From Bdellovibrionales bacterium (GTDB lineage Bacteria; Bdellovibrionota; Bdellovibrionia; Bdellovibrionales; UBA1609), in assembly GCA_019637855.1 (NCBI GenBank), contig JAHBUX010000004.1:124001-188000 (forward strand): a stretch of DNA of 64,000 nucleotides, read 5' to 3'. Every line of letters begins with the position of its first letter. Within the stretch, counting starts at the first letter, position 1. A program made the position numbers and the translations under genes. The notes below the pieces were generated by a model. It was not told where the DNA came from and ran no database searches. It saw nothing but the letters and a program-made list of their open reading frames with translations. Shown piece by piece: positions 31,954-41,000 of this stretch.

Positions 31954-32957
31954 TTGCTGTTCTCCAGTCGTTTCTCATCCACTTTGGCGCGGGCCCCTTT
32001 GACCTGCACGCGTTTGCCGCCGTCGAGAAAAACAATTTCCTCGCCGCGCAACTCATCGTTGTTCTGCACAACCCGCGGATTACCGCGAAAAACAAAGCGG
32101 TTGGCATCAAAATCCACTTTCACATTCTGTGCAGTGGCCCATTTGTCCGCATCGCTGACACGGGCGCCGCCGGTGAACAGCACGGATTTTACGGTGTCAC
32201 TACCTGCGGCATATTCAAAATTGGCGGCAGGCCCGGTGATGCGCATTGAATCTACGTCCAAAACGACGTCGCCAAAAAATTTGGCGGCGCGATCCTTACC
32301 GCTGAATGTGGCACGCTGACTGCGAATAAAAGCGTGACGACCGCGATCCAAAGTCTTCTCAGCCTTTACGTCGCGCTTCACTTCCATCGTCGAATCAAGC
32401 AACGAGGCTTCCATGGATGCGCCCGTCAGGCGCAACGAATTGCCCTGCTCATCTTTGGGGCCGGTCATATCCACTCGTGCGGGGGCGTTCAAGCGCTTGG
32501 TAGCCGAGTTGTACTCCATGCTGGCCGTGCGAAATACGTAGCCGTTGGACGAGCGCGTGACGGTATCGCCCTCAACAACAAGATTTTTACTTTTAGTCTG
32601 CACTTTGCCTTTTTTTCCCGTCACGGTGAACGTCACTCCTGAATCTGAAAAGAAAACGGCCTTCACCGTTTCCAATTCCCAAGTCTCGCGGGCTTTGAAG
32701 CTCATGGCCTTATCTGACCAGAGCTCCCACTCTTTTGCGCCCTCTTGTGTGCCCGTCATATGCATGCCGTCCATGACTTGATCCACATCACTGGTCCCCG
32801 GAGCCGCAGGAGAAGTGGTCACCGACGGCGTCGGTAAAATCGCAGCCGCCTCTTCGACCCGGGCGTCTCGAATTCGGCTCGGTGCGACGAGTACGACCTG
32901 GACCAAAAGGACCAGGAGAGCCATGCTGAGTGCGATCTGTACGAGCCTGTTCCTCAC
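31950..32957 (-). CDS. Fused LptC-LptA lipopolysaccharide transport protein
   Basis: A 335-residue protein that seems to join two bridge components. Residues 1-25 form a membrane anchor. Residues about 55-175 match LptC ([20 protein letters not shown], then [19 protein letters not shown]). Residues about 180-325 match the LptA/OstA jellyroll ([20 protein letters not shown], then a late [20 protein letters not shown]). In most Gram-negatives these are two adjacent genes of about 190 and 185 residues. The GTG start at 32957 is chosen because the hydrophobic anchor begins just after it; the ribosome site is poor. lptB overlaps the stop. Confidence 0.8.
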   Translation of the reverse strand: MRNRLVQIALSMALLVLLVQVVLVAPSRIRDARVEEAAAILPTPSVTTSPAAPGTSDVDQVMDGMHMTGTQEGAKEWELWSDKAMSFKARETWELETVKAVFFSDSGVTFTVTGKKGKVQTKSKNLVVEGDTVTRSSNGYVFRTASMEYNSATKRLNAPARVDMTGPKDEQGNSLRLTGASMEASLLDSTMEVKRDVKAEKTLDRGRHAFIRSQRATFSGKDRAAKFFGDVVLDVDSMRITGPAANFEYAAGSDTVKSVLFTGGARVSDADKWATAQNVKVDFDANRFVFRGNPRVVQNNDELRGEEIVFLDGGKRVQVKGARAKVDEKRLENSN

Positions 32958-33065
32958 GCCCTACATTAGCACAGTTCTTGCTTAACGATCCAGTTTTACG
33001 ACTCTATCTCAGACTGGTACATGCAACGTATCAAGACTCCAGTCGTGTTTTCCGATAGAGATTCT

Positions 33066-33767
33066 ATGAGCGCGAAGTGGTTTATTTGCCAAAACGAAAA
33101 TGTCACTGGTCCCTTCTCCACCGAGCAGGTGCAGAACCGGTTGCAATCGGCTGACGTGGCAGCCGGCGATTTGATCTGGGGCCGCGGCTTGTCAGCATGG
33201 CAGACTTTGCGCAGCTGGCAAAATGATCTGCCGAATCTCAACGCGGACACCTACGTAGAACCGGCGCCTGAAGCGTGGCACTACGCCCTGGCGGGGAAAT
33301 CCTTCGGTCCCTACAATCGCGCCACTCTGATCGGTGAACTGAAAAACGTGCATCAGATCGGTGAAGTGATGGTGTGGACAAAAGGCATGAAGGAGTGGGC
33401 TCATCTGTTTGAGTTCCACGAAATCCTCACCGAGATTGGCGTCAACAAACGCTCTTTCCCGCGCACCGATCTAAATGGAAAAGTTATCATCAAAGCCGAC
33501 GGTCAAACCCTTATCGCTCCCACCTTAACGGTCAGCGAAGGCGGTATGGGCGTGCAGTTGGAAGTGGGGCTCGTTCCCGGCCAGGGTGTTTCACTTGAAA
33601 TCCAAAGCGCTGTGTTTCGCGAAACCTTGCACGCCAAAGCCGACGTTCGTTACGTCGCGGGTGGCGTTGTTGGGTTGAAGTTCACCCAGCTCTCCCCTGA
33701 AGCTCGCGGGGCGATCGTGCAGCTTGTTCGTCAAGCCACAACTCGTTTCGTTCTCAAAGCGGCATGA
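33066..33767 (+). CDS. GYF-GYF-PilZ protein, likely cyclic-di-GMP effector
   Basis: 233 residues from the ATG at 33066; an alternative ATG at 33021 adds 15 residues. Two GYF_2-type modules are visible (WFICQNENVTGPFSTEQVQN at about 5-24 and WHYALAGKSFGPYNRATLIG in the second), each with a late W-x-x-L or W-x-H-L. A PilZ domain follows with RSFPR (the R-x3-R motif) and SEGGMG (S-x-x-G). GYF domains bind Pro-rich ligands, and the Glt protein at 35672 has Pro-rich stretches; Myxococcus GltJ carries a GYF domain. It converges on the agl/glt genes. A link between c-di-GMP and this machine is an inference from domains and position. Confidence 0.75.
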   Translation: MSAKWFICQNENVTGPFSTEQVQNRLQSADVAAGDLIWGRGLSAWQTLRSWQNDLPNLNADTYVEPAPEAWHYALAGKSFGPYNRATLIGELKNVHQIGEVMVWTKGMKEWAHLFEFHEILTEIGVNKRSFPRTDLNGKVIIKADGQTLIAPTLTVSEGGMGVQLEVGLVPGQGVSLEIQSAVFRETLHAKADVRYVAGGVVGLKFTQLSPEARGAIVQLVRQATTRFVLKAA

Positions 33768-33809
33768 TGGCGGCTGCCGGAAGTGCGAGACCTGAGGGAC
33801 CAAAACGAC

Positions 33810-34391
33810 TTACATAGGCGCTGAGTCCTCAGCCTTCTTCAACACAGCAAAATTGATCTCTTGCATTCCACTGTTGGTCACAGTGTACATGATTTTCTTG
33901 ATAGTCAGGAAATCCACGTTCTTGTCGGACTGAACCGTCACCTTGCGGAAATCATCGATCTCTTTGGGAGCGGCTTGATTGTTCGCATCGGCCACGGCTT
34001 TCTGCAACTGTGAGCCGAGAGTCTTTTTCTTGGCTTCACCTTCGCTAATCGCTTTGGCGATCTCGTCGGCGAGCGGTTTGATCATCCAATCTTCTTGCTC
34101 TTTGACCGCGCGGAAGTCGGCAACCTTGATGTTGTTAAGCATCACTCCGTCTTCGGCCACGATGACAACGTTCGAGGGTTTGAGTTCCTTGGTTTCATGC
34201 GCAGCCGGCAGATCCACTTTGTCGGGCATGGGAAGGATCTGATTGGTGGTGGCGTAGTTCTGCAGCAGGAACACGCACAACACGGTGAACATATCCACCA
34301 TCGCGGTCATGTTGAGGTAGGCGACAGCACTTCTTTTGCCAGCGCCCACTTTGCCGTGTCGATTCCGTAAACCTGGTACCTTGATAGCCAT
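33810..34391 (-). CDS. ExbD/TolR-type proton-channel subunit (AglS/AglQ-like)
   Basis: 193 residues from the ATG at 34391 behind AAGGGG; a longer in-frame start is rejected. One membrane helix (about 27-45) carries the proton-accepting Asp in MTAMVDMFTVL. The periplasmic part (about 50-193) has an ExbD-like fold and an inserted Lys/Ala-rich helix (about 120-150). With the TolQ-like gene it should convert proton flow into force on envelope proteins. Last gene of the Glt/Agl cluster. Confidence 0.85.
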   Translation of the reverse strand: MAIKVPGLRNRHGKVGAGKRSAVAYLNMTAMVDMFTVLCVFLLQNYATTNQILPMPDKVDLPAAHETKELKPSNVVIVAEDGVMLNNIKVADFRAVKEQEDWMIKPLADEIAKAISEGEAKKKTLGSQLQKAVADANNQAAPKEIDDFRKVTVQSDKNVDFLTIKKIMYTVTNSGMQEINFAVLKKAEDSAPM

Positions 34392-34401
34392 AATTAACCC
34401 C

Positions 34402-34875
34402 TTAAGGAGCCGAGCCGCCGGTTGCCACGGAGATTTCCGGGAAGCCAGCAACGAGGAGTGCGTCCATGCCGCCGATCAGCGTTTCGTACGGCAACTCGTC
34501 GAGCACCGTCACCACGCAGTCGTTTTTGTCAGGATACAGTTCTTTGATTCTCTTTAACTCACCGGTGAGCTTGTCCTGGTCGTACTTGCCGCTCACCTTG
34601 GGAAAGCGCATCTCTTGCCGGCCAATAATGACCCGGTAACCGTCTTTAAGCACGTCGAGTCGGAAGGGAATCTCGGCGCGCTTATCCGGTTCTGCTTTCT
34701 CCTCGGAAGTCTTCTGTCCATAGATGGAGCTTCCGATTTGAATCATAGAGACTTGCGTCCACACGGCAGTGATTAGAAGAAAGATGATACACACCGACAT
34801 CAAGTCGATGATGGGGACCAGGTTTAGGTCCACAGTCTTACTTCGGCCATCACCACCGTCATCAATATGAGCCAT
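34402..34875 (-). CDS. ExbD/TolR-type proton-channel subunit (AglQ/AglS-like)
   Basis: A 157-residue protein with one membrane helix and the conserved Asp in LVPIIDLMSVCIIFLL. A periplasmic ExbD domain follows with a basic/acidic insert (about 60-75). In Myxococcus the motor contains two such subunits, AglQ and AglS, with AglR; which is which cannot be decided here. It lies 3 bases after the aglR-like gene and 10 before the second ExbD. Confidence 0.87.
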   Translation of the reverse strand: MAHIDDGGDGRSKTVDLNLVPIIDLMSVCIIFLLITAVWTQVSMIQIGSSIYGQKTSEEKAEPDKRAEIPFRLDVLKDGYRVIIGRQEMRFPKVSGKYDQDKLTGELKRIKELYPDKNDCVVTVLDELPYETLIGGMDALLVAGFPEISVATGGSAP

Positions 34876-34878
34876 GAG

Positions 34879-35589
34879 TTAGTCCTTAATTTTCTCTCTG
34901 TTGGCGCAGACCAAATTCATAAGGGTCATTGAGCTCTCTTGCATATCAGCAATCGCGCGGCCGATGCGGACCTGGAAGAATCCGTAGGCCACAACCGCGA
35001 TAATGGCGACGATCAGACCGAAAGCGGTACAGTTCAGAGCTTCAGAGATACCTTGCGAAAGCTTAGCCGCTTTAGTTGCGGCATCGGCTTCAGCCACACC
35101 ACCGAAAGCCACGATCAGACCGATGATCGTTCCCATCAGACCCACAAGAACGCCGATGTTACCGAACACGGCGAGAAAGCTGACCCAACCTTCCAAATGC
35201 GGTGTCTCGCGCAGAACGCTGGCGTCCATGGCGACTTGCACTTCTTCATCCGGGCGGCGGTTCATGGTCTGTACCAAACCGGCCTTCAGAGTGTTGGTGA
35301 GCGGAGTCGGACGCGAATCGCAAAACGCGATCGCTTGGCGGATATCACCGCGCAAAATCATCGTAAATAAGTTCTCTTGAATATTGATCTTGTCGACCGT
35401 GAGCTTTTGCAAAGCCATCATACGGTTAACGATCAAGAACGCTGTGCAAAGGCCGATGAAAGCGATGATCCACATCACCACTCCGCCATGGCAAAACGCT
35501 TTACCTATAAAGTTTTGATAGGCGGCACACTTGTCGATCAAGTGCACAGCGCCATTCGCTGCTGCTTGTCCTGCTGCTGTCGGTTCCAA
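34879..35589 (-). CDS. aglR: MotA/TolQ/ExbB-type proton-channel protein AglR
   Basis: A 236-residue inner-membrane protein with three helices (about 37-57, 128-153, 175-197). The pore pattern FGNIGVLVGLMGTIIGLIVAF is characteristic of TolQ/ExbB/AglR. The start is a TTG at 35589, six bases after GGAGG, with no closer ATG. Between it and the preceding gene are 82 bases with an imperfect hairpin (35609-35631). It forms the stator-like motor with the two ExbD-type proteins encoded next. Confidence 0.9.
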   Translation of the reverse strand: MEPTAAGQAAANGAVHLIDKCAAYQNFIGKAFCHGGVVMWIIAFIGLCTAFLIVNRMMALQKLTVDKINIQENLFTMILRGDIRQAIAFCDSRPTPLTNTLKAGLVQTMNRRPDEEVQVAMDASVLRETPHLEGWVSFLAVFGNIGVLVGLMGTIIGLIVAFGGVAEADAATKAAKLSQGISEALNCTAFGLIVAIIAVVAYGFFQVRIGRAIADMQESSMTLMNLVCANREKIKD

Positions 35590-35671
35590 GAAATCCCTCC
35601 CTGTTTTTTACGGCCGTCCTCCGGACTGCCGTTTCAAATCCATTTAAAAATCTTCGCCCTTAAACCCGCGA

Positions 35672-37735
35672 CTATTGCGAGCTGAAGACGAAGGGAAAGT
35701 CCACACGGCCGATTTGATCTTTCGGCGGATCGGGGAACTTCCAAGTGCGTAGGCGCGAGAGAATGCAGTTGGCCACGCGATCGTTACCTAAAGCATTGCT
35801 CTTCACCATGGAGTGACCCACGCGGCCACCCTCTTCGATGTCCCACTGCAAAACGATCTTTCCGTACAGATCGGGCGAGCGTTGAAGTTCGCGCTCATAA
35901 CAGCTGCGGATCTCGCGAATATGTTCGCGGATCACGCGACGGATGGCCTCTTTGTCCATACCCGCCGAAAACTCACCTTCTTGCCCTTGGACGTTGATAG
36001 CCACATTACCTTTTTGACCGATACCACCTGTGCCGTAACCCGTGTTGCCAGTGCCACGACCTTGCGTACCTACACCATTAGACAAGCCAACTGTCGCACT
36101 GCCTTTACCTGAACCCGCGTCTTTAATCTTGCTACCCAAATTGTCGCCGTCGCGATTTTCCGAAGAACCAGCCGTACCGGTGGCCGCATCAGCCATCCCT
36201 TGCAACTCGCCGGAACCGGAATAAGCTTTGTCGATTTGCTTTTGCGTGCCCTTGCTCGAGAACACGCCGAGCAGGCCCACTTTGGTGGGATCCGGCTTTT
36301 CAGCTTTCATGTTGGCGCCGTCTTTGTTGGCCGTCTTAATGGCCGCGCCTGGCTTCGCGGAAACCTGTTTGTTGGGCTTAGGCTTCACGTTTGGATTCGG
36401 AGCCACCTGAGCCGCCTTACCCGGATCAGCCTTCTTCTCCTGCGCCGGTTGCGGAGTAGCGGCGGGCTTCTTCTGCTCCACCACTTTTACTACCTTCTTT
36501 TCCGGCGGCGGTTCCTCTTTGGGAGGAGCTGGTGGCTTCTCTTGACGCTGGAACTTCACGATCGCCTTGCGAATGGGCTCCTCTTGCTTTGCCTCGTCTT
36601 CAAGCAACGACGAAGGCGTATAGATATTCATATAGAGGCCGAGGATCATCGACACGGCCAGAGCCAGGATGATCCCGGTCACTTCCGATGAGCTCATATC
36701 GAGCAACGGAGCGACGAGCGGCTTGGGCGCTTCCGGAATGTAGCGCACGTAAATCGAGATCAGATCATTTTGCAGGCCGACGCGCACCATCTCGCCCTGG
36801 CGTATATCCAGTTCAAAGTGCGTACCGACGTTGCGAATCTTGTTCTGGCGCGCCAGTTCGGCAAAAGTCACCGACTCATTGTCGCGGATGAGTTCACCCG
36901 TCATCTCTTGGGTCAAACACAGGGTGATTTGACCGGAGATTTTGAGCAGCTCGAATTTGCTCTTTGACGAGATGATTGGAACGATCACATCGGCGTCTGG
37001 ATTCGAACTGATGTAAACGCTGCCAGCCTGATTGAAGTGATTGCTAGAGAGGATCTTGTTGTTCCAAGTGACCAGCACTTCGACCAACGATCCCTTCTGC
37101 GGCTTCACGATCTCTTTTAGATCTTTGTAAGGATTGGCCGGCGCAAAAGTCTTCTTAGCGCCGTGTCCACCACCGGCCGAGAAATTCTTGGCCGTAGCCG
37201 CAGGCTTCTTAGCGGCGGCAGGAGCCGCAGCTGGCATCGGCATAGGAGCCGCTTTGACTTCCGACTTTTCATTCTTAACATCAATCTTCTTTGTCGCGGT
37301 CGGTGGCGGCGGCACATCGGCCGGCACGACAGGAGGCGGTTCTGGAATCGGACTCGTGAAGGTCACCGCTTGCGGTGGAGCTTCCGGTGCGGGAGCCGCC
37401 GCGGAGGCCATCGGCTTGGGAGGTGCTGCAGGTTTCGGAATACCGACAAAAAACTGAATACGAAAAGGTCCGATCGTCAGGTCATCGCCCGATGCGATCT
37501 TGTCTTCCAAAACTCGATTTCCGTTTTTGAAAGTTCCGTTTTGCGAACCGAGATCGGAGAGAAAATACTCGCCGCCACGGTCCTCGATCATCGCGTGCAG
37601 AAGGGCGACCCCTTCATCTTGCAGTTGCAGCTGCACATCAGTATTACGACCGATGACGATTTGGCTGTGCTCGAATTGGCGAACCGATTCAAGCTTGTCA
37701 CCCTTATAGACTCTGAGAACAACGGGCTGTTTCAA
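35672..37735 (-). CDS. gltG: FHA and TonB-like trans-envelope protein, GltG-like
   Basis: A 687-residue protein. An N-terminal FHA domain (about 25-85: VIGRNTDVQLQL, then SDLGSQNGTFKNGNRV) would bind phospho-Thr in the cytoplasm. A Pro/Ala-rich linker and a second beta domain (about 205-340) follow, then a single membrane helix (about 352-372). A Pro/Lys-rich periplasmic rod and a Gly-rich segment lead to a C-terminal TonB-like domain (about 600-687) with REIRSCYERELQRSPDL. This order matches GltG (PglI) of Myxococcus, which carries force across the periplasm. It starts one base after the previous stop. Confidence 0.85.
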   Translation of the reverse strand: MKQPVVLRVYKGDKLESVRQFEHSQIVIGRNTDVQLQLQDEGVALLHAMIEDRGGEYFLSDLGSQNGTFKNGNRVLEDKIASGDDLTIGPFRIQFFVGIPKPAAPPKPMASAAAPAPEAPPQAVTFTSPIPEPPPVVPADVPPPPTATKKIDVKNEKSEVKAAPMPMPAAAPAAAKKPAATAKNFSAGGGHGAKKTFAPANPYKDLKEIVKPQKGSLVEVLVTWNNKILSSNHFNQAGSVYISSNPDADVIVPIISSKSKFELLKISGQITLCLTQEMTGELIRDNESVTFAELARQNKIRNVGTHFELDIRQGEMVRVGLQNDLISIYVRYIPEAPKPLVAPLLDMSSSEVTGIILALAVSMILGLYMNIYTPSSLLEDEAKQEEPIRKAIVKFQRQEKPPAPPKEEPPPEKKVVKVVEQKKPAATPQPAQEKKADPGKAAQVAPNPNVKPKPNKQVSAKPGAAIKTANKDGANMKAEKPDPTKVGLLGVFSSKGTQKQIDKAYSGSGELQGMADAATGTAGSSENRDGDNLGSKIKDAGSGKGSATVGLSNGVGTQGRGTGNTGYGTGGIGQKGNVAINVQGQEGEFSAGMDKEAIRRVIREHIREIRSCYERELQRSPDLYGKIVLQWDIEEGGRVGHSMVKSNALGNDRVANCILSRLRTWKFPDPPKDQIGRVDFPFVFSSQ

Positions 37736-37736
37736 G

Positions 37737-38051
37737 TTACTTGCTCCTGGTCCTTTTCACTTCGTCTGCATCCCGGCGCATTTCCGGCAAAAAATCTTCG
37801 CGCAACTTAATAAGGCGTTTGAAGTTGAACTGTTTTTTCTGCAAGAGATAAAACAATTCCGGCTTCTTCAATTCGCCCTCTACCAATTCGTCTTCGAAGT
37901 CGATCTTCGTCTGCTTCTTCGGTTTAGCGCCGCCGCCCGCCGACTTCGTTTGGCCTTCTTGTTCTTGTGCAAACGCCTGTGTCGCAAGGTTGAAATTCAA
38001 TGCGGCTAGCACACAGGCTATACTTAATAGTGTCACTGCCTTTGGTCGCAC
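37737..38051 (-). CDS. gltF: Small secreted protein, GltF-like position
   Basis: A 104-residue protein with a signal peptide ending around AFAQ (about residue 28), then a charged linker. The core KIDFEDELVEGELKKPELFY is followed by a basic segment (KKQFNFKRLIKLREDFLPEM). The pattern, a short D/E stretch followed by KPE and a basic region, recurs in small proteins of myxobacterial gliding loci (GltF/CglF type, from memory). Located between the large TPR gene and the FHA/TonB gene, as gltF lies before gltG in Myxococcus. The name is by synteny. Confidence 0.65.
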   Translation of the reverse strand: MRPKAVTLLSIACVLAALNFNLATQAFAQEQEGQTKSAGGGAKPKKQTKIDFEDELVEGELKKPELFYLLQKKQFNFKRLIKLREDFLPEMRRDADEVKRTRSK

Positions 38052-38095
38052 GGCAAGTCTCCGTATGGTCTAGGCCTGTTACAAACGTCCGGCCT

Positions 38096-41000
38096 CTAGT
38101 TTTCGCTCAATACCTTGTCCATCGCCTCGATCGCCGAACGCGTTTTCGAGTCGTCAGCCAAGAACTTAAGCCTGTTCAATTGCTTCTCCCCTTCCTTCTT
38201 GTCCTTGAGTTTGTGGATAAGGAGGATGGAGTAATTCAAAAGTGCCGTCACGCTACCGCTGTCGGCTTTTAAGATATTCTGATAGATGTCCTTGGCACGG
38301 TCCGTGTCGCCACTACCGCTCAAAGACAGAGCGTAGTTGTTGGCGATGTCGATGCCGAGGCCTTTCTTCATGTCAGACTTCACGGCAGAGTAACCGCGCT
38401 CCAGCAAATCCTTAGCGCGACCGTAGTCTCTATACTCGACGAAGATCGAGCCCAGGTTGGCCGAGGCGATCTGATAGCTGCTCTTCATTTCCAAAGCTTT
38501 GCGGAAGGCTGCGATGGCGGGACGCTGTTTGTCTTCGGATAAGTAGAGAACGCCTTGGTTGTTTTCAAGCGCTGGCTCATTGGCATGCGCCTTCTGCGCA
38601 CGCGACAGAATGATGCGCGACAAACCGTATTTGCCGTCCTCGAAGTAGTGCACAGCCAAAGCGTTAAGCGCTTTCAAATCATTCTGATCTTTGCCCAAAC
38701 GTTTCGACACCGCTTCAACCAGCATGGTTTCGTCTTTGGAGCGGAAGGCGGGACCGAGATCGCTTTCGCTCTCCACCTCAAGGGTGTCGGGCATCTTGGT
38801 CAGCATGGCACGTTCGCCATACTCGGGAAACTTAGCCGGGTCCAAGCGATTCAGTTCGCGCTCGGCCGTCTTCAGGCCTTCGCCATATCCCTCAAGTTTG
38901 AAACCCCGTTCGATCGCCGACTCGTAGCTCTTAACCGCCTCCTCTTGGAAGGGTTTGGCGAACTTGTCGATACCGGCCATATATTGCTTCAGCAACTCAG
39001 GATCTTTTTTGATCGCCGCCGGAACCGGCACCTTGTAGATGCTGGCCGCCATATGCTGGTTGGCTTGACCGATCAGCGCCAACGAATTCACAACGTAAGG
39101 TCCGTCGTCATAACGGATCACGTCTTTTAACTGCTCTTTCAAACGGTTCAGAACAGAGAGCTTCTCGTTCAACGTCTTTTGCATCTTGGCCGGGTCGGCC
39201 GAAATGCGCATCGCTAAGAACTCTTCGAAAGTTTTGTAAACGCGGTTGTACGTGCACTCCGCAGCATAACTGGCGCCGAGAGGTCTTTCCGGGGTCGAGA
39301 ACTTCTTGTGCCGGAAGATGATCTTACCGCACCACTCTTCGTAGTCCTTCTGCTTGTTCTTCATCTTGTAGATCTTGGCGATGCGATATGCCGCCTCGAT
39401 GTACTGCTCGGGATTTTTCGGGCCGGCGTCGGAGTACTGTTGATACTGTTCTTGCGCCTTGCTGATGCTCTTGCGGCGCTCGTTCATTTTGGCGCTCAAG
39501 TAGAGAGCATCCCACTTGTCGGCAGACTTACTCTTATCAAAGTAGGCCTTGTAGTTGGCTTCGGCCTGATTATAGCTGTTCATACCGTCGCGAATAACCG
39601 CGGCGTTGAAGTAAAAAGCAATCCCCGCCTTGTCTTTCTCATGCTTACGAGCGTAGTTTTCGAAGGCCTCGGCGGCTTTCTTGTACTGGCCGGTCTTCTC
39701 ATAGAGAGAGGCCAAGAACTGATTGGACTTCTCTTTAATGTCGGCGTTTTTGTCGGAGCGATCAGCGACCACCACCGAGTACATACCAATCGCCTTGAAC
39801 AAATCGCCGGCGCGCTCATAGTTTACGGCAGCGTTGTATGAAGCGGAGGTGCCCAACTCGGAACCGCGATATTTGGTTGCAAACTCTTCGTAAGCTTTGG
39901 CAGCGCCAGGATAGTCCTTGGCCGCTTCCAAATCATTGGCTTTCTTAAATTGAGCGCGCTGGATAACGCCCTTCACTTCGGAGCCCAGTTCGGAATTGGC
40001 CAAATCTTGGTTGGCAAGGATGCTCTGACCGGCATTTTCCATACCGGCGTAATCCTTCTTCAAGTTGAACATATCCAAAATCAAGCGCGCCGAGAACTTA
40101 GCGTACTGCGATTTGCCATTCTCTTTGATGATGTTGTCGAACATCGCATGCGCTTTGTCGAACTGGTTATGGTAGTAATACAAAGCGCCCAGCTTGTACT
40201 TCATCGCCGGAACGTTTTCTCCCTTGGGGAATTGCTTGGTGTAGCGCGAAGCCGCAGCCTCGAAAACCGCCACGGGTTTGGAGAACGGAACCGGCTCCAA
40301 ACTGTCGCCCACGTTCTTCTTCAGATCGGATTCTTTGGGCAATCCTTTTTCCGCCGCCAACACAGTGTTGAGTGCTGACTTCTCAAAGTAAGGCGAGTTC
40401 GGTGCGTTGTCGACGATCCAACCGTAATGCTGAGCGGCCGCATCGAATTCCCCCATGTCGAATAAAAGTTCGGCATAGAAGAAGTGCATCTCGTCGATCT
40501 TCGGACCTTCTTTAAAGGTGCTGAAGTAAAGTTCATAGCTCTGCTTGGCGGCCTTTTGAGCGGCGGCCACACGAGAGTTTTGCGCTGTCTGGTGCTGCTG
40601 CAGCGTGAAGTTGCGCAAGGTCGTTTCGATCAACTGATTGGCTCGCGCCACCAGCTCTTTGTCCTTGGCGTTGGCCTGTGCCCACTCACTGCCTGGACGA
40701 TAATTCTGAATCCAATTGTAGAGTTCATTACGGAACACTTCATTGCGGTCAGACGACACGTACATGGTTACGATTTGATACTGATAATCGTAAGCTTTGG
40801 GCGCCGTCGGACGCTCGCTGATCAGTTCACGAAAGATCTGGCGTGAACCGTCGCGGTTGCCGGTGTCAGCATAGTAGTAAGCCAACTTTTCCATCAGATT
40901 GAACACCTGCGATTCGCCGGCTACTTCCGCGAAGTAGGCACGCGCACCACCGGGAGTTCCGGCTTCGGCATAGAAGATCACAAGATCGCGTTGGGCCTCA

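Noticed and set aside
35609-35631. Hairpin between the FHA/TonB gene and aglR as a terminator
   Set aside because: On the minus strand it is followed by A residues, not U; the AglR ribosome site is right after it.
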